From Pseudomonas brassicacearum subsp. neoaurantiaca (GTDB lineage Bacteria > Pseudomonadota > Gammaproteobacteria > Pseudomonadales > Pseudomonadaceae), in NCBI RefSeq assembly GCF_013608025.1, contig NZ_VDLV01000001.1, positions 1 to 64,000 of the forward strand: a stretch of 64,000 nucleotides of DNA, read 5' to 3'. The notes beneath the pieces were generated by a model. It made no database searches and was not told where the DNA came from. It saw nothing but the letters and a program-made list of their open reading frames with translations. The position numbers and the translations under genes were made by a program. Below are positions 34,250 to 43,238 of this stretch, one piece after another. Numbering within the stretch: position 1 is the stretch's first letter; each line of letters starts with the position of its first letter.

Positions 34250-34635
34250 GAAACGGGGATCCTTCCAGTTGAAATTCGGAGTGCAGGAGTGGGCTGGGCG
34301 GCGCCGGAGCAGACCGCCTGCGAATGGTAAATTAAAATGGATTACGGGGCTTAGGACTTTGTGAACCCCAACGCTTGCTGGCAATGGCTCGCGCTGTGAA
34401 CCGGTGTGCACTCAGGTCAGCCTGACGGCGGTCGAGCAGATTGCATAACAGCGATAAGCAATAGCTTCTCGATTTTCGTAAATGCTAACCGGCCGCTTTT
34501 GGCTTGGGAGCTGCCTGTCGCCTCGGTCATCAACGAGCGACTCTGAGTCGGTCAGGGCTGCGGCCTTGAATTTAACGATAGAACCCCTTCCAGTCAGACG
34601 AGTCTGTTCCTGTATTACTTTCGGGAAAACAGCCA
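34250..34635. other. Intergenic region without a convincing gene
   Basis: A 386-base gap between divergent genes. Frames across it have no coding character or homology that I can name. It should hold the promoters of the lipoprotein and the DUF1206 gene. Confidence 0.4.
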
Positions 34636-35439
34636 ATGTCAGCGCGCCATAGCCTTATTGTCCTTGCACGCGGAGGGTACGCTGCTCGAGGAGTGATTTA
34701 CCTGATCATCGGTATCTTTGCATTGCTTGCGGCACAAGATTCGACAAAGCCGAAAGACAGTCAAAAAAGCTTGGAAGCCCTATTAGGCCAGCCGTTTGGC
34801 TATTTTTTAGTGGGAATCGTCGTGGCGGGTCTGCTCGCATTTGCGGCATGGCGTGTTCTGCAAGCTACGCGTGATGTCGACCATCACGGCAAACATCTCA
34901 AGGGTCTGATAATTCGCACCGGTCTGTTTGCGGGAGGTTTGGTCAATGGTGCCCTGGCATTTTTTGCGCTAGGCCTACTTGTAAGCGGAATAGGTAGCTC
35001 GGGTAACTCAGGGGAACACACCAGAGATTGGCTGGCGCATCTATTGTCCTGGCAGCATTCCAATGTATTGGTGTATCTGATTGCTCTTATTCCGCTTGGC
35101 GTTGGAATCGCTCACATTATCAAGGGATGGAAGGCGTCGTTTGAAAAGTATTTCGAGGCCGACGAAGACGTCATGCGGTACGTCCGCCCAGTGTCTCGGT
35201 TTGGCCTGATTGCACGTGGCGTCGTCTTTATAGAGATTGCATTGCTGTTGGCCGTTAGTGGCTCTGCCTATCAAGCCATGGATCCACCCGGTATGAAGGA
35301 AGCCCTTGAGGCGCTCCAGAATTTACCAGCTGGGTGGATGGTTTTGATGATAATGGCCTTCGGATTGATTGCTTTCTCGGCTTACAGCTTCGCTGAGGCC
35401 TTCTGGCGGAAGATAAATATGGAAGTCCCTGGCGTATAG
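34636..35439 (+). CDS. DUF1206 integral membrane protein
   Basis: A 267-residue inner-membrane protein with six predicted helices arranged as three repeats. Each repeat begins with an R-x-G-x-x-A/I-R-G pattern: LARGGYAARGVIYLIIGIFA, then IIRTGLFAGGLVNGALAFFA, then FGLIARGVVFIEIALLL. This triplication is the DUF1206 signature. There is no known biochemical role. The start is supported by GGGAA upstream. It is single and unlinked to its neighbours. Confidence 0.85.
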   Translation: MSARHSLIVLARGGYAARGVIYLIIGIFALLAAQDSTKPKDSQKSLEALLGQPFGYFLVGIVVAGLLAFAAWRVLQATRDVDHHGKHLKGLIIRTGLFAGGLVNGALAFFALGLLVSGIGSSGNSGEHTRDWLAHLLSWQHSNVLVYLIALIPLGVGIAHIIKGWKASFEKYFEADEDVMRYVRPVSRFGLIARGVVFIEIALLLAVSGSAYQAMDPPGMKEALEALQNLPAGWMVLMIMAFGLIAFSAYSFAEAFWRKINMEVPGV

Positions 35440-35462
35440 GCATGTCCATGGCATCAATGGTG

Positions 35463-35485
35463 TTCGGCCCCGTTCGGGGCCCCGA
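35463..35485. terminator. Hairpin between convergent genes
   Basis: GGCCCCG / CGGGGCC stem in the 48-base gap between the DUF1206 gene and the convergent PEP mutase-like gene. Confidence 0.5.
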
Positions 35486-35487
35486 CA

Positions 35488-36297
35488 TCACTCGGTTTTC
35501 GCCGCCATCAATGCGTTCAATTCGCCGTATGTATGGGCTTTCAAGGCGTGGGTGTCGAGTTGGCCATTGTCGAGGAAACTGCTGACCAACGCGCCCATGG
35601 CGCCATGCAGAAATTCGGCGATGCTGGAACCAGCACTTAGCCGTCGGACTCCTAGGCGCTTCAATTCGTCGAGGGAGGGCAACCCGTCCCGGGACAGCAG
35701 GTTCACTGGCAGTCTGGTTTCCCGGCAGACGGTGGCGATTTCGTCCGCATCGATCACGCCGGCGGCAAACAGACCATCTGCCCCGGCGGCGGCATACAGC
35801 GCGGCGCGTTTCAGTAGTTCTTCCAGACGCTGTTCGGCGGGGAAAAGGTTCTTGAGGTAAACGTCGGTCCGTACGTTGACGAACAGCTTGACGCCCGCCC
35901 GGTCTGCCACCGTCCTCGCCACGTCAACCTTGCGAACTAGCAGCTCTGGCGAGCCCAGGCCGTCTTCGATATTTATCCCGACCGCTCCGGCGGCAATGAC
36001 GGCATTGATCACCTGGCCGACCTGCTTCAGATCATCCGAGTAGCCGCCTTCGATATCCACTGTGAGCGGTACGCTGAGCACCCTGGCCATCGATTTGACG
36101 GTGGTACTCAGCAGGTCAAGAGGCAGCTTGTTGCCATCCTGGTACCCGTGGGACCAGGCCATGGCCGCGCTGCTGGTGGCTACGGCCTTGCCACCCAGGC
36201 GTTCGACCATACGCGCACCACCCGCGTCGGCCACATTGGCCAGAACCAACAGTCCATTCTGGTGGAGGCTGTGAAAAGCGTTATCCAGTGGGGTCAT
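35488..36297 (-). CDS. Isocitrate lyase/PEP mutase family protein
   Basis: A 269-residue TIM-barrel protein. The family pattern is visible: LVLANVADAGGARMVERLGGKAVATSSAAMAWSHGY at the start, VPLTVDIEGGYSDD (metal-site Asp and Glu), VGINIEDGLG and KLFVNVRTDVYL. Unlike true isocitrate lyase or PrpB, there is no clear KKCGH-type catalytic loop, so it belongs to the oxaloacetate decarboxylase/carboxyphosphonoenolpyruvate-like side branch with unknown substrate. A VOC protein gene lies immediately upstream on the same strand. Confidence 0.85.
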   Translation of the reverse strand: MTPLDNAFHSLHQNGLLVLANVADAGGARMVERLGGKAVATSSAAMAWSHGYQDGNKLPLDLLSTTVKSMARVLSVPLTVDIEGGYSDDLKQVGQVINAVIAAGAVGINIEDGLGSPELLVRKVDVARTVADRAGVKLFVNVRTDVYLKNLFPAEQRLEELLKRAALYAAAGADGLFAAGVIDADEIATVCRETRLPVNLLSRDGLPSLDELKRLGVRRLSAGSSIAEFLHGAMGALVSSFLDNGQLDTHALKAHTYGELNALMAAKTE

Positions 36298-36326
36298 GGC
36301 AATTCAACTCCTTTGAAGGGTTTGTT

Positions 36327-36683
36327 TTATTGCTGCTCTGTCCACACGGCCAGTTCATAGCCATCTGGATCCGTGAAGTGGAACCTGCTGCCACCTGGGA
36401 AAGAAAATATCTCCCGGGTTAAAACAGCGCCCAGGGCTTTGAGCCGCCGTTGTGTTTCAGCGAGGTTGTCGGCGTACAAAATGATTAAAGGTCCACCCGG
36501 TCGAACGGGCTCGCCCGTCGTGAAACCACCGGTGAGGCGGCCGTCAGTGAATTCAGTGTAGGTGGGGCCGTAGTCGACGAATGTCCAACCGAATGCGCTG
36601 CCGTAGAAGGCTTTGCTGCGGGCGATGTCGCCTACATTCAGCTCGATATTGTCGATTTGTCGGTCTTTGCCGCGAACGCTCAT
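36327..36683 (-). CDS. VOC (glyoxalase/bleomycin-resistance fold) family protein
   Basis: A 118-residue single VOC module pair: IDNIELNVGDIARSKAFYGSAFGWTFVDYG at the start and FHFTDPDGYELAVWTEQQ at the end, the typical metal-binding strand with the closing Glu. The metal ligands usual for glyoxalase I are not all evident, so catalytic activity is open. It is on the same strand as the PEP mutase-like gene, 29 bases away, probably co-transcribed. Confidence 0.9.
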   Translation of the reverse strand: MSVRGKDRQIDNIELNVGDIARSKAFYGSAFGWTFVDYGPTYTEFTDGRLTGGFTTGEPVRPGGPLIILYADNLAETQRRLKALGAVLTREIFSFPGGSRFHFTDPDGYELAVWTEQQ

Positions 36684-36759
36684 GCTTGCCTCCCTGGCTG
36701 ATGCTTAGGTGGCGAGTGTAACGTAAGCGCGCCGGTGGGAGAGCGTGCTTGAACAATTC

Positions 36760-36790
36760 GCGCATTGGGGCTGCTAAGAGACCAATGCGC
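36760..36790. repeat. 9-bp inverted repeat upstream of the VOC gene
   Basis: GCGCATTGG / CCAATGCGC, perfect, around a 13-base loop, about 80 bases before the VOC start. It could be an operator or a leader hairpin. Confidence 0.4.
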
Positions 36791-36891
36791 TCGTAGCGTA
36801 TGGAATATGTCTTTCCATCTGTGAAGAACCGATAGATGCACGAGTCGATCGCCACCCGAGTTGTCCTTCAAGGTGCTTTTTGCTTGTCGGC

Positions 36892-36917
36892 GGATAGGGG
36901 TAGGGGGTATACCTATC
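36892..36917. promoter_or_regulatory. G-tract operator of the DmeR/RcnR-type repressor
   Basis: GATAGGGGTAGGGGGTATACCTATC-like site: two G-tracts flanked by an inverted GATAGG/CCTATC, 27 bases before the repressor ATG. CsoR/RcnR-family proteins bind G-tract sites bordered by short AT inverted repeats. Confidence 0.6.
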
Positions 36918-36943
36918 TGCGCAACGCATAGCAGAGGTATCCA

Positions 36944-37219
36944 ATGGGTCATATCGCAGCAAACAAAGACGATCTTCTCAAGCGCGTGAAACGTATCGCC
37001 GGACAAATCCAGGCCGTTGAGCGGGCCTTGGAATCGGATCTCGATTGCGCCAAGACACTTCACCTCGTGGCCGCCACTCGTGGAGCCATCAGCGGTCTGA
37101 TGGAAGAAATCATCGAAGAGCACGCATGGGAGCATGTCGCGAACCCTGCGCTCAGCGAAACAGAGCGCAACAAAGGCGTCGAAGAGCTGCTCGAAGCCAT
37201 TCGCCGTTATTCCAAGTGA
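36944..37219 (+). CDS. dmeR: RcnR/DmeR-type metal-responsive repressor (CsoR superfamily)
   Basis: A 91-residue all-helical repressor. The Ni/Co-sensing ligand set of RcnR is conserved in place: His3 (MGH), Cys35 (LDCAKTLH), His60 and His64 (EEHAWEH). CsoR copper sensors would lack His3. The start has AGAGG upstream. It sits just before a CDF efflux pump gene and after a G-tract operator, so it probably represses both until Ni(II) or Co(II) binds. The dmeR name is from the dmeR-dmeF pairing; it could equally be called rcnR-like. Confidence 0.88.
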   Translation: MGHIAANKDDLLKRVKRIAGQIQAVERALESDLDCAKTLHLVAATRGAISGLMEEIIEEHAWEHVANPALSETERNKGVEELLEAIRRYSK

Positions 37220-37239
37220 ACGCATCCAGGCACACCCCC

Positions 37240-38157
37240 ATGAGCAACTCTCACCTCAACTACACCCACCACCACATGTTCCTTGGCTCGGCACACGACG
37301 AAAACGCCAAGCGTACGCTTTGGGTCGTGGCGCTGACTGTCGTGATGATGGTTGGCGAAATCATCGCCGGCTATATCACGGGCTCGATGGCGTTATTGGC
37401 CGATGGTTTTCATATGGCAACCCACGCCGGGGCATTGGGCATCGCGGCCGCCGCTTACGGATATGCGAAACGCCACGCGTCCAGTCAGCGGTACAGTTTC
37501 GGTACCGGGAAGGTTGGCGACTTGGGCGGGTTTGCCTCGGCGTTGATACTCGGCATGGTCTCCCTGGGGATTGGCGCTGAGTCTGTCATGCGGCTCTTGC
37601 AGCCAACAGACGTACAGTTCGGCTCCGCGACGCTCATCGCGATTGTCGGTTTGATTGTCAACATCGTCAGCGCCCTGCTGCTGGGCCATGGACATAGTCA
37701 TCGACACGATCATGGTGATCACGACCATCACCACCACGGGCCTGACAATAATCTGAAATCGGCGTACTTCCATGTCATCGCAGACGCATTGACGTCGGTG
37801 CTGGCCATCGTTGCGCTGCTCGCCGGACGCTATCTCGGTTGGGTGTGGCTGGACCCGGCCATGGGCATCGTCGGTGCCATCGTTATCGCGCGTTGGGCAT
37901 GGTCGTTGATGGGTGTTACCGCGGCTGTACTGCTGGACCAGACAGACGCCCACGTTGCCGAGGAAATCCGCGAGCTGGTCGAAAAAAACGGGGATGCCAC
38001 CATTACGGACTTGCACGTGTGGCAGATTGGACCGCAAGCCCATGCGGCCATCGTCAGCGTAATGGGTGATAGCAGTGTGGACGCCGATAGCATTCGTGAA
38101 CGCCTCAAGTCGGTTCACGAAATCAGCCATCTGACAGTCGAATACCGCCCCGTCTGA
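37240..38157 (+). CDS. dmeF: CDF-family divalent metal efflux pump (DmeF-like)
   Basis: A 305-residue cation diffusion facilitator with six membrane helices. Metal-site helices: HMATHAGALG (TM2, HxxxH variant preceded by LLADGF) and HVIADALTSVLAIVALL (TM5, HxxxD). A His-rich cytosolic loop (HGHSHRHDHGDHDHHHHG, about residues 152-169) and an N-terminal NYTHHHMFLGSAHDENAKRT motif are typical of DmeF Co/Ni exporters. ATG 37240 starts at this motif. It is 20 bases after dmeR, forming an operon. Confidence 0.9.
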   Translation: MSNSHLNYTHHHMFLGSAHDENAKRTLWVVALTVVMMVGEIIAGYITGSMALLADGFHMATHAGALGIAAAAYGYAKRHASSQRYSFGTGKVGDLGGFASALILGMVSLGIGAESVMRLLQPTDVQFGSATLIAIVGLIVNIVSALLLGHGHSHRHDHGDHDHHHHGPDNNLKSAYFHVIADALTSVLAIVALLAGRYLGWVWLDPAMGIVGAIVIARWAWSLMGVTAAVLLDQTDAHVAEEIRELVEKNGDATITDLHVWQIGPQAHAAIVSVMGDSSVDADSIRERLKSVHEISHLTVEYRPV

Positions 38158-38190
38158 CCCCACGCTCCAGGTCGTTTTCCGAGGCTCATG

Positions 38191-39438
38191 ATGAAAACCA
38201 CTGACAAGTCGGGCGGTGTTTCTACAACTGCGCCAATCCCCAAGGCTTCGACCGGCAATGCCTGGCGCACCATGCCAGGCGGTATATGGGCACTGGGATT
38301 CGTCTCGATGTTGATGGATATCTCCTCAGAGATGATCCATGCCTTATTGCCGCTCTACATGGTGACGGTATTGGGTACCTCCGTCCTGGCGGTGGGCCTC
38401 ATCGAAGGAATAGCCGAGGCTACTGCCTCGATCACCAAAGTATTCTCCGGGGCACTCAGCGATCGGTTGGGCAAGCGCAAACTGCTTGCGGCGCTGGGTT
38501 ACGGATTGGGGGCACTGTCGAAACCGATCTTTCCCCTGGCCGGCTCGTTGGACTGGCTGACCGGGGCCCGCTTTATCGATCGCATTGGCAAAGGGATTCG
38601 CGGTGCCCCGCGCGATGCATTGATAGCTGACATCACCCCACCGGCGATAAGGGGCGCAGCTTTCGGCCTGCGCCAGACACTGGATACCGTGGGTGCATTC
38701 CTGGGGCCACTGCTTGCGATTGGTTTGATGTGGCTGACTGCGAACCGCTTCCAGACTGTTTTTTGGGTGGCCGTGCTTCCGGCCTTCCTCGCCGTCGCGG
38801 TGCTGCTTTTGTTTGTGCATGAGCCCGAACAGTCACCCGGAACGCAACGGGTTCGTATGCCGTTGAGCCGACGGGAGTTGGCACGACTGGGCGCCGGCTA
38901 TTGGTGGGTGGTGGGCGTAGCTGCGGTGTTCACCCTGGCACGCTTCAGCGAAGCCTTCCTGATCCTGCGTGGCCATGCCGTTGGACTGGCGCCGATGTGG
39001 GCGCCTGCGGTACTTGTCTTGATGGCCGTGGCGTACTCGCTGTCAGCCTATCCTGCTGGCGCGTTATCGGACCGTATCAACCGCCTGTCGGTGCTCGGCA
39101 TAGGGCTGATATTACTGATCCTCGCCGACCTGACGCTGGCATTCGTTCCGGGCATCACGGGCCTGGCCGCCGGGGTGGTTCTTTGGGGTCTGCACATGGG
39201 GTTTACCCAGGGAATATTCGCTGCCCTGATCGCCGATTGCGCGCCGACGGAACTGCGTGGCACGGCATTTGGCATGTTCAATCTGTTGACTGGGTTGACC
39301 TTGCTGATGGCGAGCGTCACGGCGGGCATTCTGTGGGATTTAGTGGGTTACCAGGCTACCTTCCTGATGGGAGCCGGCTTTGCCGCGCTGACTTTCCTGG
39401 GGCTATGGGTAATAAAAATGAAAGTTCAGGTTCGGTAG
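38191..39438 (+). CDS. MFS transporter
   Basis: A 415-residue major facilitator with 12 helices. The first half carries LMDISSEMIHALLPLYMV, a charged pattern seen in a subfamily of bacterial MFS exporters, and the loop 2-3 motif A (GALSDRLGKRKLLAALGYG); the second half repeats it as GALSDRINRLSVLG. RFIDRIGKGIRGAPRDALIAD after TM4 is also characteristic. ATG 38188 and 38191 are adjacent; the second has better spacing from GAGG. It starts 33 bases after dmeF and may be in the same operon, but its substrate is unknown. Confidence 0.88.
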   Translation: MKTTDKSGGVSTTAPIPKASTGNAWRTMPGGIWALGFVSMLMDISSEMIHALLPLYMVTVLGTSVLAVGLIEGIAEATASITKVFSGALSDRLGKRKLLAALGYGLGALSKPIFPLAGSLDWLTGARFIDRIGKGIRGAPRDALIADITPPAIRGAAFGLRQTLDTVGAFLGPLLAIGLMWLTANRFQTVFWVAVLPAFLAVAVLLLFVHEPEQSPGTQRVRMPLSRRELARLGAGYWWVVGVAAVFTLARFSEAFLILRGHAVGLAPMWAPAVLVLMAVAYSLSAYPAGALSDRINRLSVLGIGLILLILADLTLAFVPGITGLAAGVVLWGLHMGFTQGIFAALIADCAPTELRGTAFGMFNLLTGLTLLMASVTAGILWDLVGYQATFLMGAGFAALTFLGLWVIKMKVQVR

Positions 39439-39702
39439 CCACGCCGATGATGTGTCCGGTGGGAGCATCCACATAGGCAGGCATTCAGTTCGCATTCTGA
39501 CTTTCCACCCAGGGTTTCAGTACGGTATCAACGGGGGCCTTGTTCTTCTTCGTGGCGTTTTCAAAATACTGTGATAACGCTATTTAAATCGGAGGCGTTA
39601 TTTCTATTTAGAGGCCAGCGCGATATAGCGGTGCTGCGGAACATCAACTAGCGTGTAATGGCTGACTGAGTCGGGATTACCAGCCTGAAAGGATGCCCCT
39701 CC
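39439..39702. other. Intergenic region
   Basis: No gene is seen. It contains an inverted repeat (ATAACGC .. GCGTTAT, about 39571-39603) followed by TTTCTATTT, a possible terminator of the preceding MFS gene. Confidence 0.4.
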
Positions 39703-41418
39703 ATGAGTACGCTTCGCGCGCCCGCACTCGGTCCCATCGTGGGACACACTACCCATCGTTCGTGCCGGCTGTGGATTGCCGCCTCGGATTGCCTCGATCG
39801 AAAAGAGCTCGATGAAGAGGTCCGTTCCATCGGTGTACTCGGTGTCGTAGGAAAAAACGGCAAGGTTAAGCCAGGCGATATCTTCTATTTCCGCCTGCCC
39901 CGCGAATATGACCGTACCGGCACGTTGAATCTCGGCATAGACAAGTCCCTCTGGAAAGATGCGGCAGAGGAAAAGAAACTGCAGCCTTACGCGCTCGATC
40001 CCGCCACCACCTACACCGTGCGCATGGCGTCGCTGAATCAGGATGACGCCTATCCCAATGACAGCAATGTATCCAGCGAGGAGATTGCGTCCAAGCTCCC
40101 AGCCCCGTCCGTATGGGCGGACAAGTTAAATCTCGAAAATGGTTTGGGCGAAGCGTTTGCCGAAGCCACGTTCACCACGCAGCCGGCGCCAGGCCAAGCC
40201 GCATCTCCATTCAGTTTTCTGCTGGGCTCGTGCCGTTATCCAGGGTTGTTATGGAAGCGCAAGGAAGCCGACCGTATCTTTCGCCCCATGCTCAAGCAGC
40301 ACGAGGAAAGGCCGGTCAACTTGTCACTCATGGCCGGCGACCAGATCTATGCGGACATGTTCAATCGCCTGGTGCCGATCGGCCTGGCGGATACCTATGA
40401 GGAGTTCCAGGAGCGCTACCATATTGCGTTCGGGTCGCGGAACATGCGCAAGCTGTTGGGTCGCGTGCCGACCTACATGATCCTGGATGACCACGAAATT
40501 GAGGACAACTGGTCACAGGATCGCCTGCACCAGAGCAACGGCAAACGGATACTCTTCAACCTGGCCATTGGTGCGTACATGAGCTACCAGTGGAGCCACG
40601 GGCCGCGTTTTACCGACAGCTACGTAAATGATCCGGCATACGGGGCGCCAGCCTCGCTCAAGCGGATGCGCACGCTGAACCTGTTCTACGACTTCGTTTG
40701 CGCCGGCTACCCGTTCTTCGTCCTCGACACCCGCACCCAGCGTTTTCTCGCCGATCTGCCGGGTCTGGCCGACAATCACCTGCTGGGCCGACCCTCCCTT
40801 GATCCCAACGAGCCGAGCCAACTGGACCGGGTGTGCGCATGGCTGATGCACATGCAGCAAACCCTCGGCAACGTGCCGAAGTTCATCGTAACTTCCAGTG
40901 TCTTCCTGCCGAACGGAGTGGATACCTTGCTCAGCGATGAACACAAGGAGAAGGATGATTCATGGCCGTGTTTTCCCAACACGCGCCGGCGGATTCTGCA
41001 AACAATGGTGGACGGGAACGTGCAGAACGTGATCTTCCTGTCCGGTGACATCCATTGCTCCAGCGTGGCGCAACTGGAGTTCTCGGCCCCCGCTGCGGCG
41101 CTTAAGTCTTACTCCATCGTCTCCTCCGCATTTTATTGGCCGTTTGCTTTTGCCGATGGCGATCCGGCTGGCTACGTCCACGATTCACGCGCTGCGAATA
41201 CTCAGGATGGCTTCGCCATCAGCCCGGCCCAGGGCACCTTGCACTACAGGGCGTGGGGCTTCTGCCAGGATGACAATTTCTGCCGAGTCGACGTAGACCC
41301 GGTGGCGGCGGTACTGGCCGTGCAGGCTTTCGACGGGGATGGGAATCCAATTGCGCGAAGCCATGGAGACGGCCAGATACGCAAGATGCCGGAGAAACTG
41401 AAGCTGGCGCCTTGGTGA
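39703..41418 (+). CDS. PhoD-like alkaline phosphatase-family metallophosphoesterase
   Basis: A 571-residue protein with an N-terminal Fn3-like part (SCRLWIAASDCLDRK) and a PhoD-type metallophosphatase domain: FLLGSCRYPG, NLSLMAGDQIYADM (GDQ metal motif, about residue 212), YMILDDHEIEDNWSQD (DDHE/N motif, about 265) and VIFLSGDIHCSSVAQ near 450. There is no Tat twin-arginine signal peptide at the visible N-terminus, so unlike classic PhoD it may be cytosolic. No phosphate-regulon context is seen. Confidence 0.88.
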   Translation: MSTLRAPALGPIVGHTTHRSCRLWIAASDCLDRKELDEEVRSIGVLGVVGKNGKVKPGDIFYFRLPREYDRTGTLNLGIDKSLWKDAAEEKKLQPYALDPATTYTVRMASLNQDDAYPNDSNVSSEEIASKLPAPSVWADKLNLENGLGEAFAEATFTTQPAPGQAASPFSFLLGSCRYPGLLWKRKEADRIFRPMLKQHEERPVNLSLMAGDQIYADMFNRLVPIGLADTYEEFQERYHIAFGSRNMRKLLGRVPTYMILDDHEIEDNWSQDRLHQSNGKRILFNLAIGAYMSYQWSHGPRFTDSYVNDPAYGAPASLKRMRTLNLFYDFVCAGYPFFVLDTRTQRFLADLPGLADNHLLGRPSLDPNEPSQLDRVCAWLMHMQQTLGNVPKFIVTSSVFLPNGVDTLLSDEHKEKDDSWPCFPNTRRRILQTMVDGNVQNVIFLSGDIHCSSVAQLEFSAPAAALKSYSIVSSAFYWPFAFADGDPAGYVHDSRAANTQDGFAISPAQGTLHYRAWGFCQDDNFCRVDVDPVAAVLAVQAFDGDGNPIARSHGDGQIRKMPEKLKLAPW

Positions 41419-41516
41419 GGCGCCGTGCATCACCGAGTGGTCCTGATGCTGCGCCATGACCGCTCAGCCACCAAAGCCAGGCGGTCCTGCCTTCACCCAA
41501 CCCTGGCGTTTGCGTT

Positions 41517-43004
41517 TCAGTAGCGGATCATCACCGACTTGAGTTCGGTGTAGTCATCGATGAACGCACTGCCAAACTCGCGCCCCACGCCCGAGGATTT
41601 GTTGCCTCCGAATGGCACCGCCGGGTCGAGCAACGTGTGCATGTTCACCCAGACGGTTCCGGCGTTGATGGCGGGTACCATGTGCAGCGCCTTGCCCAGG
41701 TCATTGGTCCAGAGGCTGGCGCTCAAGCCATAAGGCGTGTTGTTCATCAGCTCCAGCAGTTCGTCTTCGGTGTCGTAAGGGAAAAAAGTCGCAATCGGGC
41801 CGAAGGTTTCTTCGCAGAGCAATGTGTCAGTGACCGCGTTAGCGAGAATCACCGTCGGCTCGACATAGCAGCCCGGACGGTCGATCAGGTTGCCGCCGTG
41901 AATGATGGTGTTGTTTTCTGCTCGCGCCTTGGCGAAATACTCACCGATCTTGAGTTGATGCTGGCGATGGGTGACGGGGCCGAATTCGGTGCGCTCATCC
42001 AGGGGCGAGCCGATGTTGAGGGTGTTCAAGCGTTGCGCGAGTTTTTCCATCACCGGATCGATCTGCGACCGATGGACGAAGAACCGCTCGGCGGCGGCGC
42101 AGATTTGTCCGGAATGAAGGAACCCGGCCTCGATGATGCCGTTGACCGCCTTGTCCAGATCGACGTCACGGAGGAAACCCGCAGAGTTTTTTCCGCCAAG
42201 CTCCAGCGTGGCGCGGGTCAGGCCGGCGCCCATGGCACTCCGGCCGACAGCGATGCCGGTTGGCACCGATCCGGTAAACGAAACCTTGTCCGTGCCCGGA
42301 TGCTCGACCAGGCCTTTGCCTACCAGACCGCCACCGGTCAGCACGTTCAACGCACCCGCAGGCAAGCCGGCTTCAATGGCCAGTTCGGCGATCCGCAGTA
42401 GGGTCAGCGGGGTGAATTCACTGGGTTTGATGATAATGCTGCACCCCGTCACCAATGCCGAGGCGAGTTTCCAAATGGCGATCATGGTCGAGAAATTCCA
42501 CGGCACGATACCCACGACCACCCCAACCGGTTCACGCAGGGTGAAGGCGGTATAGCGTTCACTGGCGAACGATGGCAGTGACGGGGTGATGGTCTGGCCG
42601 CTGATCTTGCTGGCCCAGCCGGCGTAGTAGCGAAGGAAGTGTGCGGCCTGGTCGACTTCGAAGGCCCGGGAAATCTGGATGATCTTGCCCGATTGGCAGG
42701 TTTCGATCTGCGCCAGTTCTTCGCGGTGTTGTTCAAGCAGCTCGGCCAGTTTGAACAGCACATTGCCGCGTGTCGCCGGTGCGACCTGGCTCCACTGTTT
42801 GAAGCCACGGCGCGCTGACGCCACCGCCGCGTCGATATCGGCCGGGTCGGCGTCTACGACCTCGGCGATGACTTGGCCGGTCGCCGGGTTGATCACCTGC
42901 AGCGTTTTGTTGCTATGGCTTTGAACGTAGCCACCGTCGATAAACAGCGCGTGTTGTCGGCTGAGAAAAGCTTCGACCTGAGGCAGCAGTGGAATATCGC
43001 TCAT
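41517..43004 (-). CDS. Aldehyde dehydrogenase, phenylacetaldehyde dehydrogenase-like
   Basis: A 495-residue NAD-dependent ALDH. Motifs: PWNFSTMIAIWKLASALVTG with the catalytic Asn, SFTGSVPTGIAVG, TLELGGKNSAGF (general base Glu), and the nucleophile Cys in HSGQICAAAERFF (about residue 299), then EETFGPIATFFPY. The sequence is closest in feel to FeaB/StyD/PAD enzymes that oxidise arylacetaldehydes. The frame stays open far upstream of the ATG at 43004 but overlaps the divergent hydroxylase. Context with hydroxylase and FeaR-like genes supports an aromatic aldehyde substrate. Confidence 0.88.
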   Translation of the reverse strand: MSDIPLLPQVEAFLSRQHALFIDGGYVQSHSNKTLQVINPATGQVIAEVVDADPADIDAAVASARRGFKQWSQVAPATRGNVLFKLAELLEQHREELAQIETCQSGKIIQISRAFEVDQAAHFLRYYAGWASKISGQTITPSLPSFASERYTAFTLREPVGVVVGIVPWNFSTMIAIWKLASALVTGCSIIIKPSEFTPLTLLRIAELAIEAGLPAGALNVLTGGGLVGKGLVEHPGTDKVSFTGSVPTGIAVGRSAMGAGLTRATLELGGKNSAGFLRDVDLDKAVNGIIEAGFLHSGQICAAAERFFVHRSQIDPVMEKLAQRLNTLNIGSPLDERTEFGPVTHRQHQLKIGEYFAKARAENNTIIHGGNLIDRPGCYVEPTVILANAVTDTLLCEETFGPIATFFPYDTEDELLELMNNTPYGLSASLWTNDLGKALHMVPAINAGTVWVNMHTLLDPAVPFGGNKSSGVGREFGSAFIDDYTELKSVMIRY

Positions 43005-43238
43005 GGGTTTTCCTGCTCTGAATAAAGAAAACTCCGAGGCTAATCCACCGGACAATCCCAGGCTTGACTGTGCCTGCCGGCTGCCATGATCGTGGCTGCC
43101 ACATCTGTGAAAAGTACAATCTTGACTCTGGAACGTGCATTTTCTCCATGCAAGGCTCGCTCCATACTGGCCCTGCATCCGGCGCCCGGCCTCGTTTCTC
43201 AAGGTCCGCCGGACATCCAATAATAAGCAGGGCCATCC

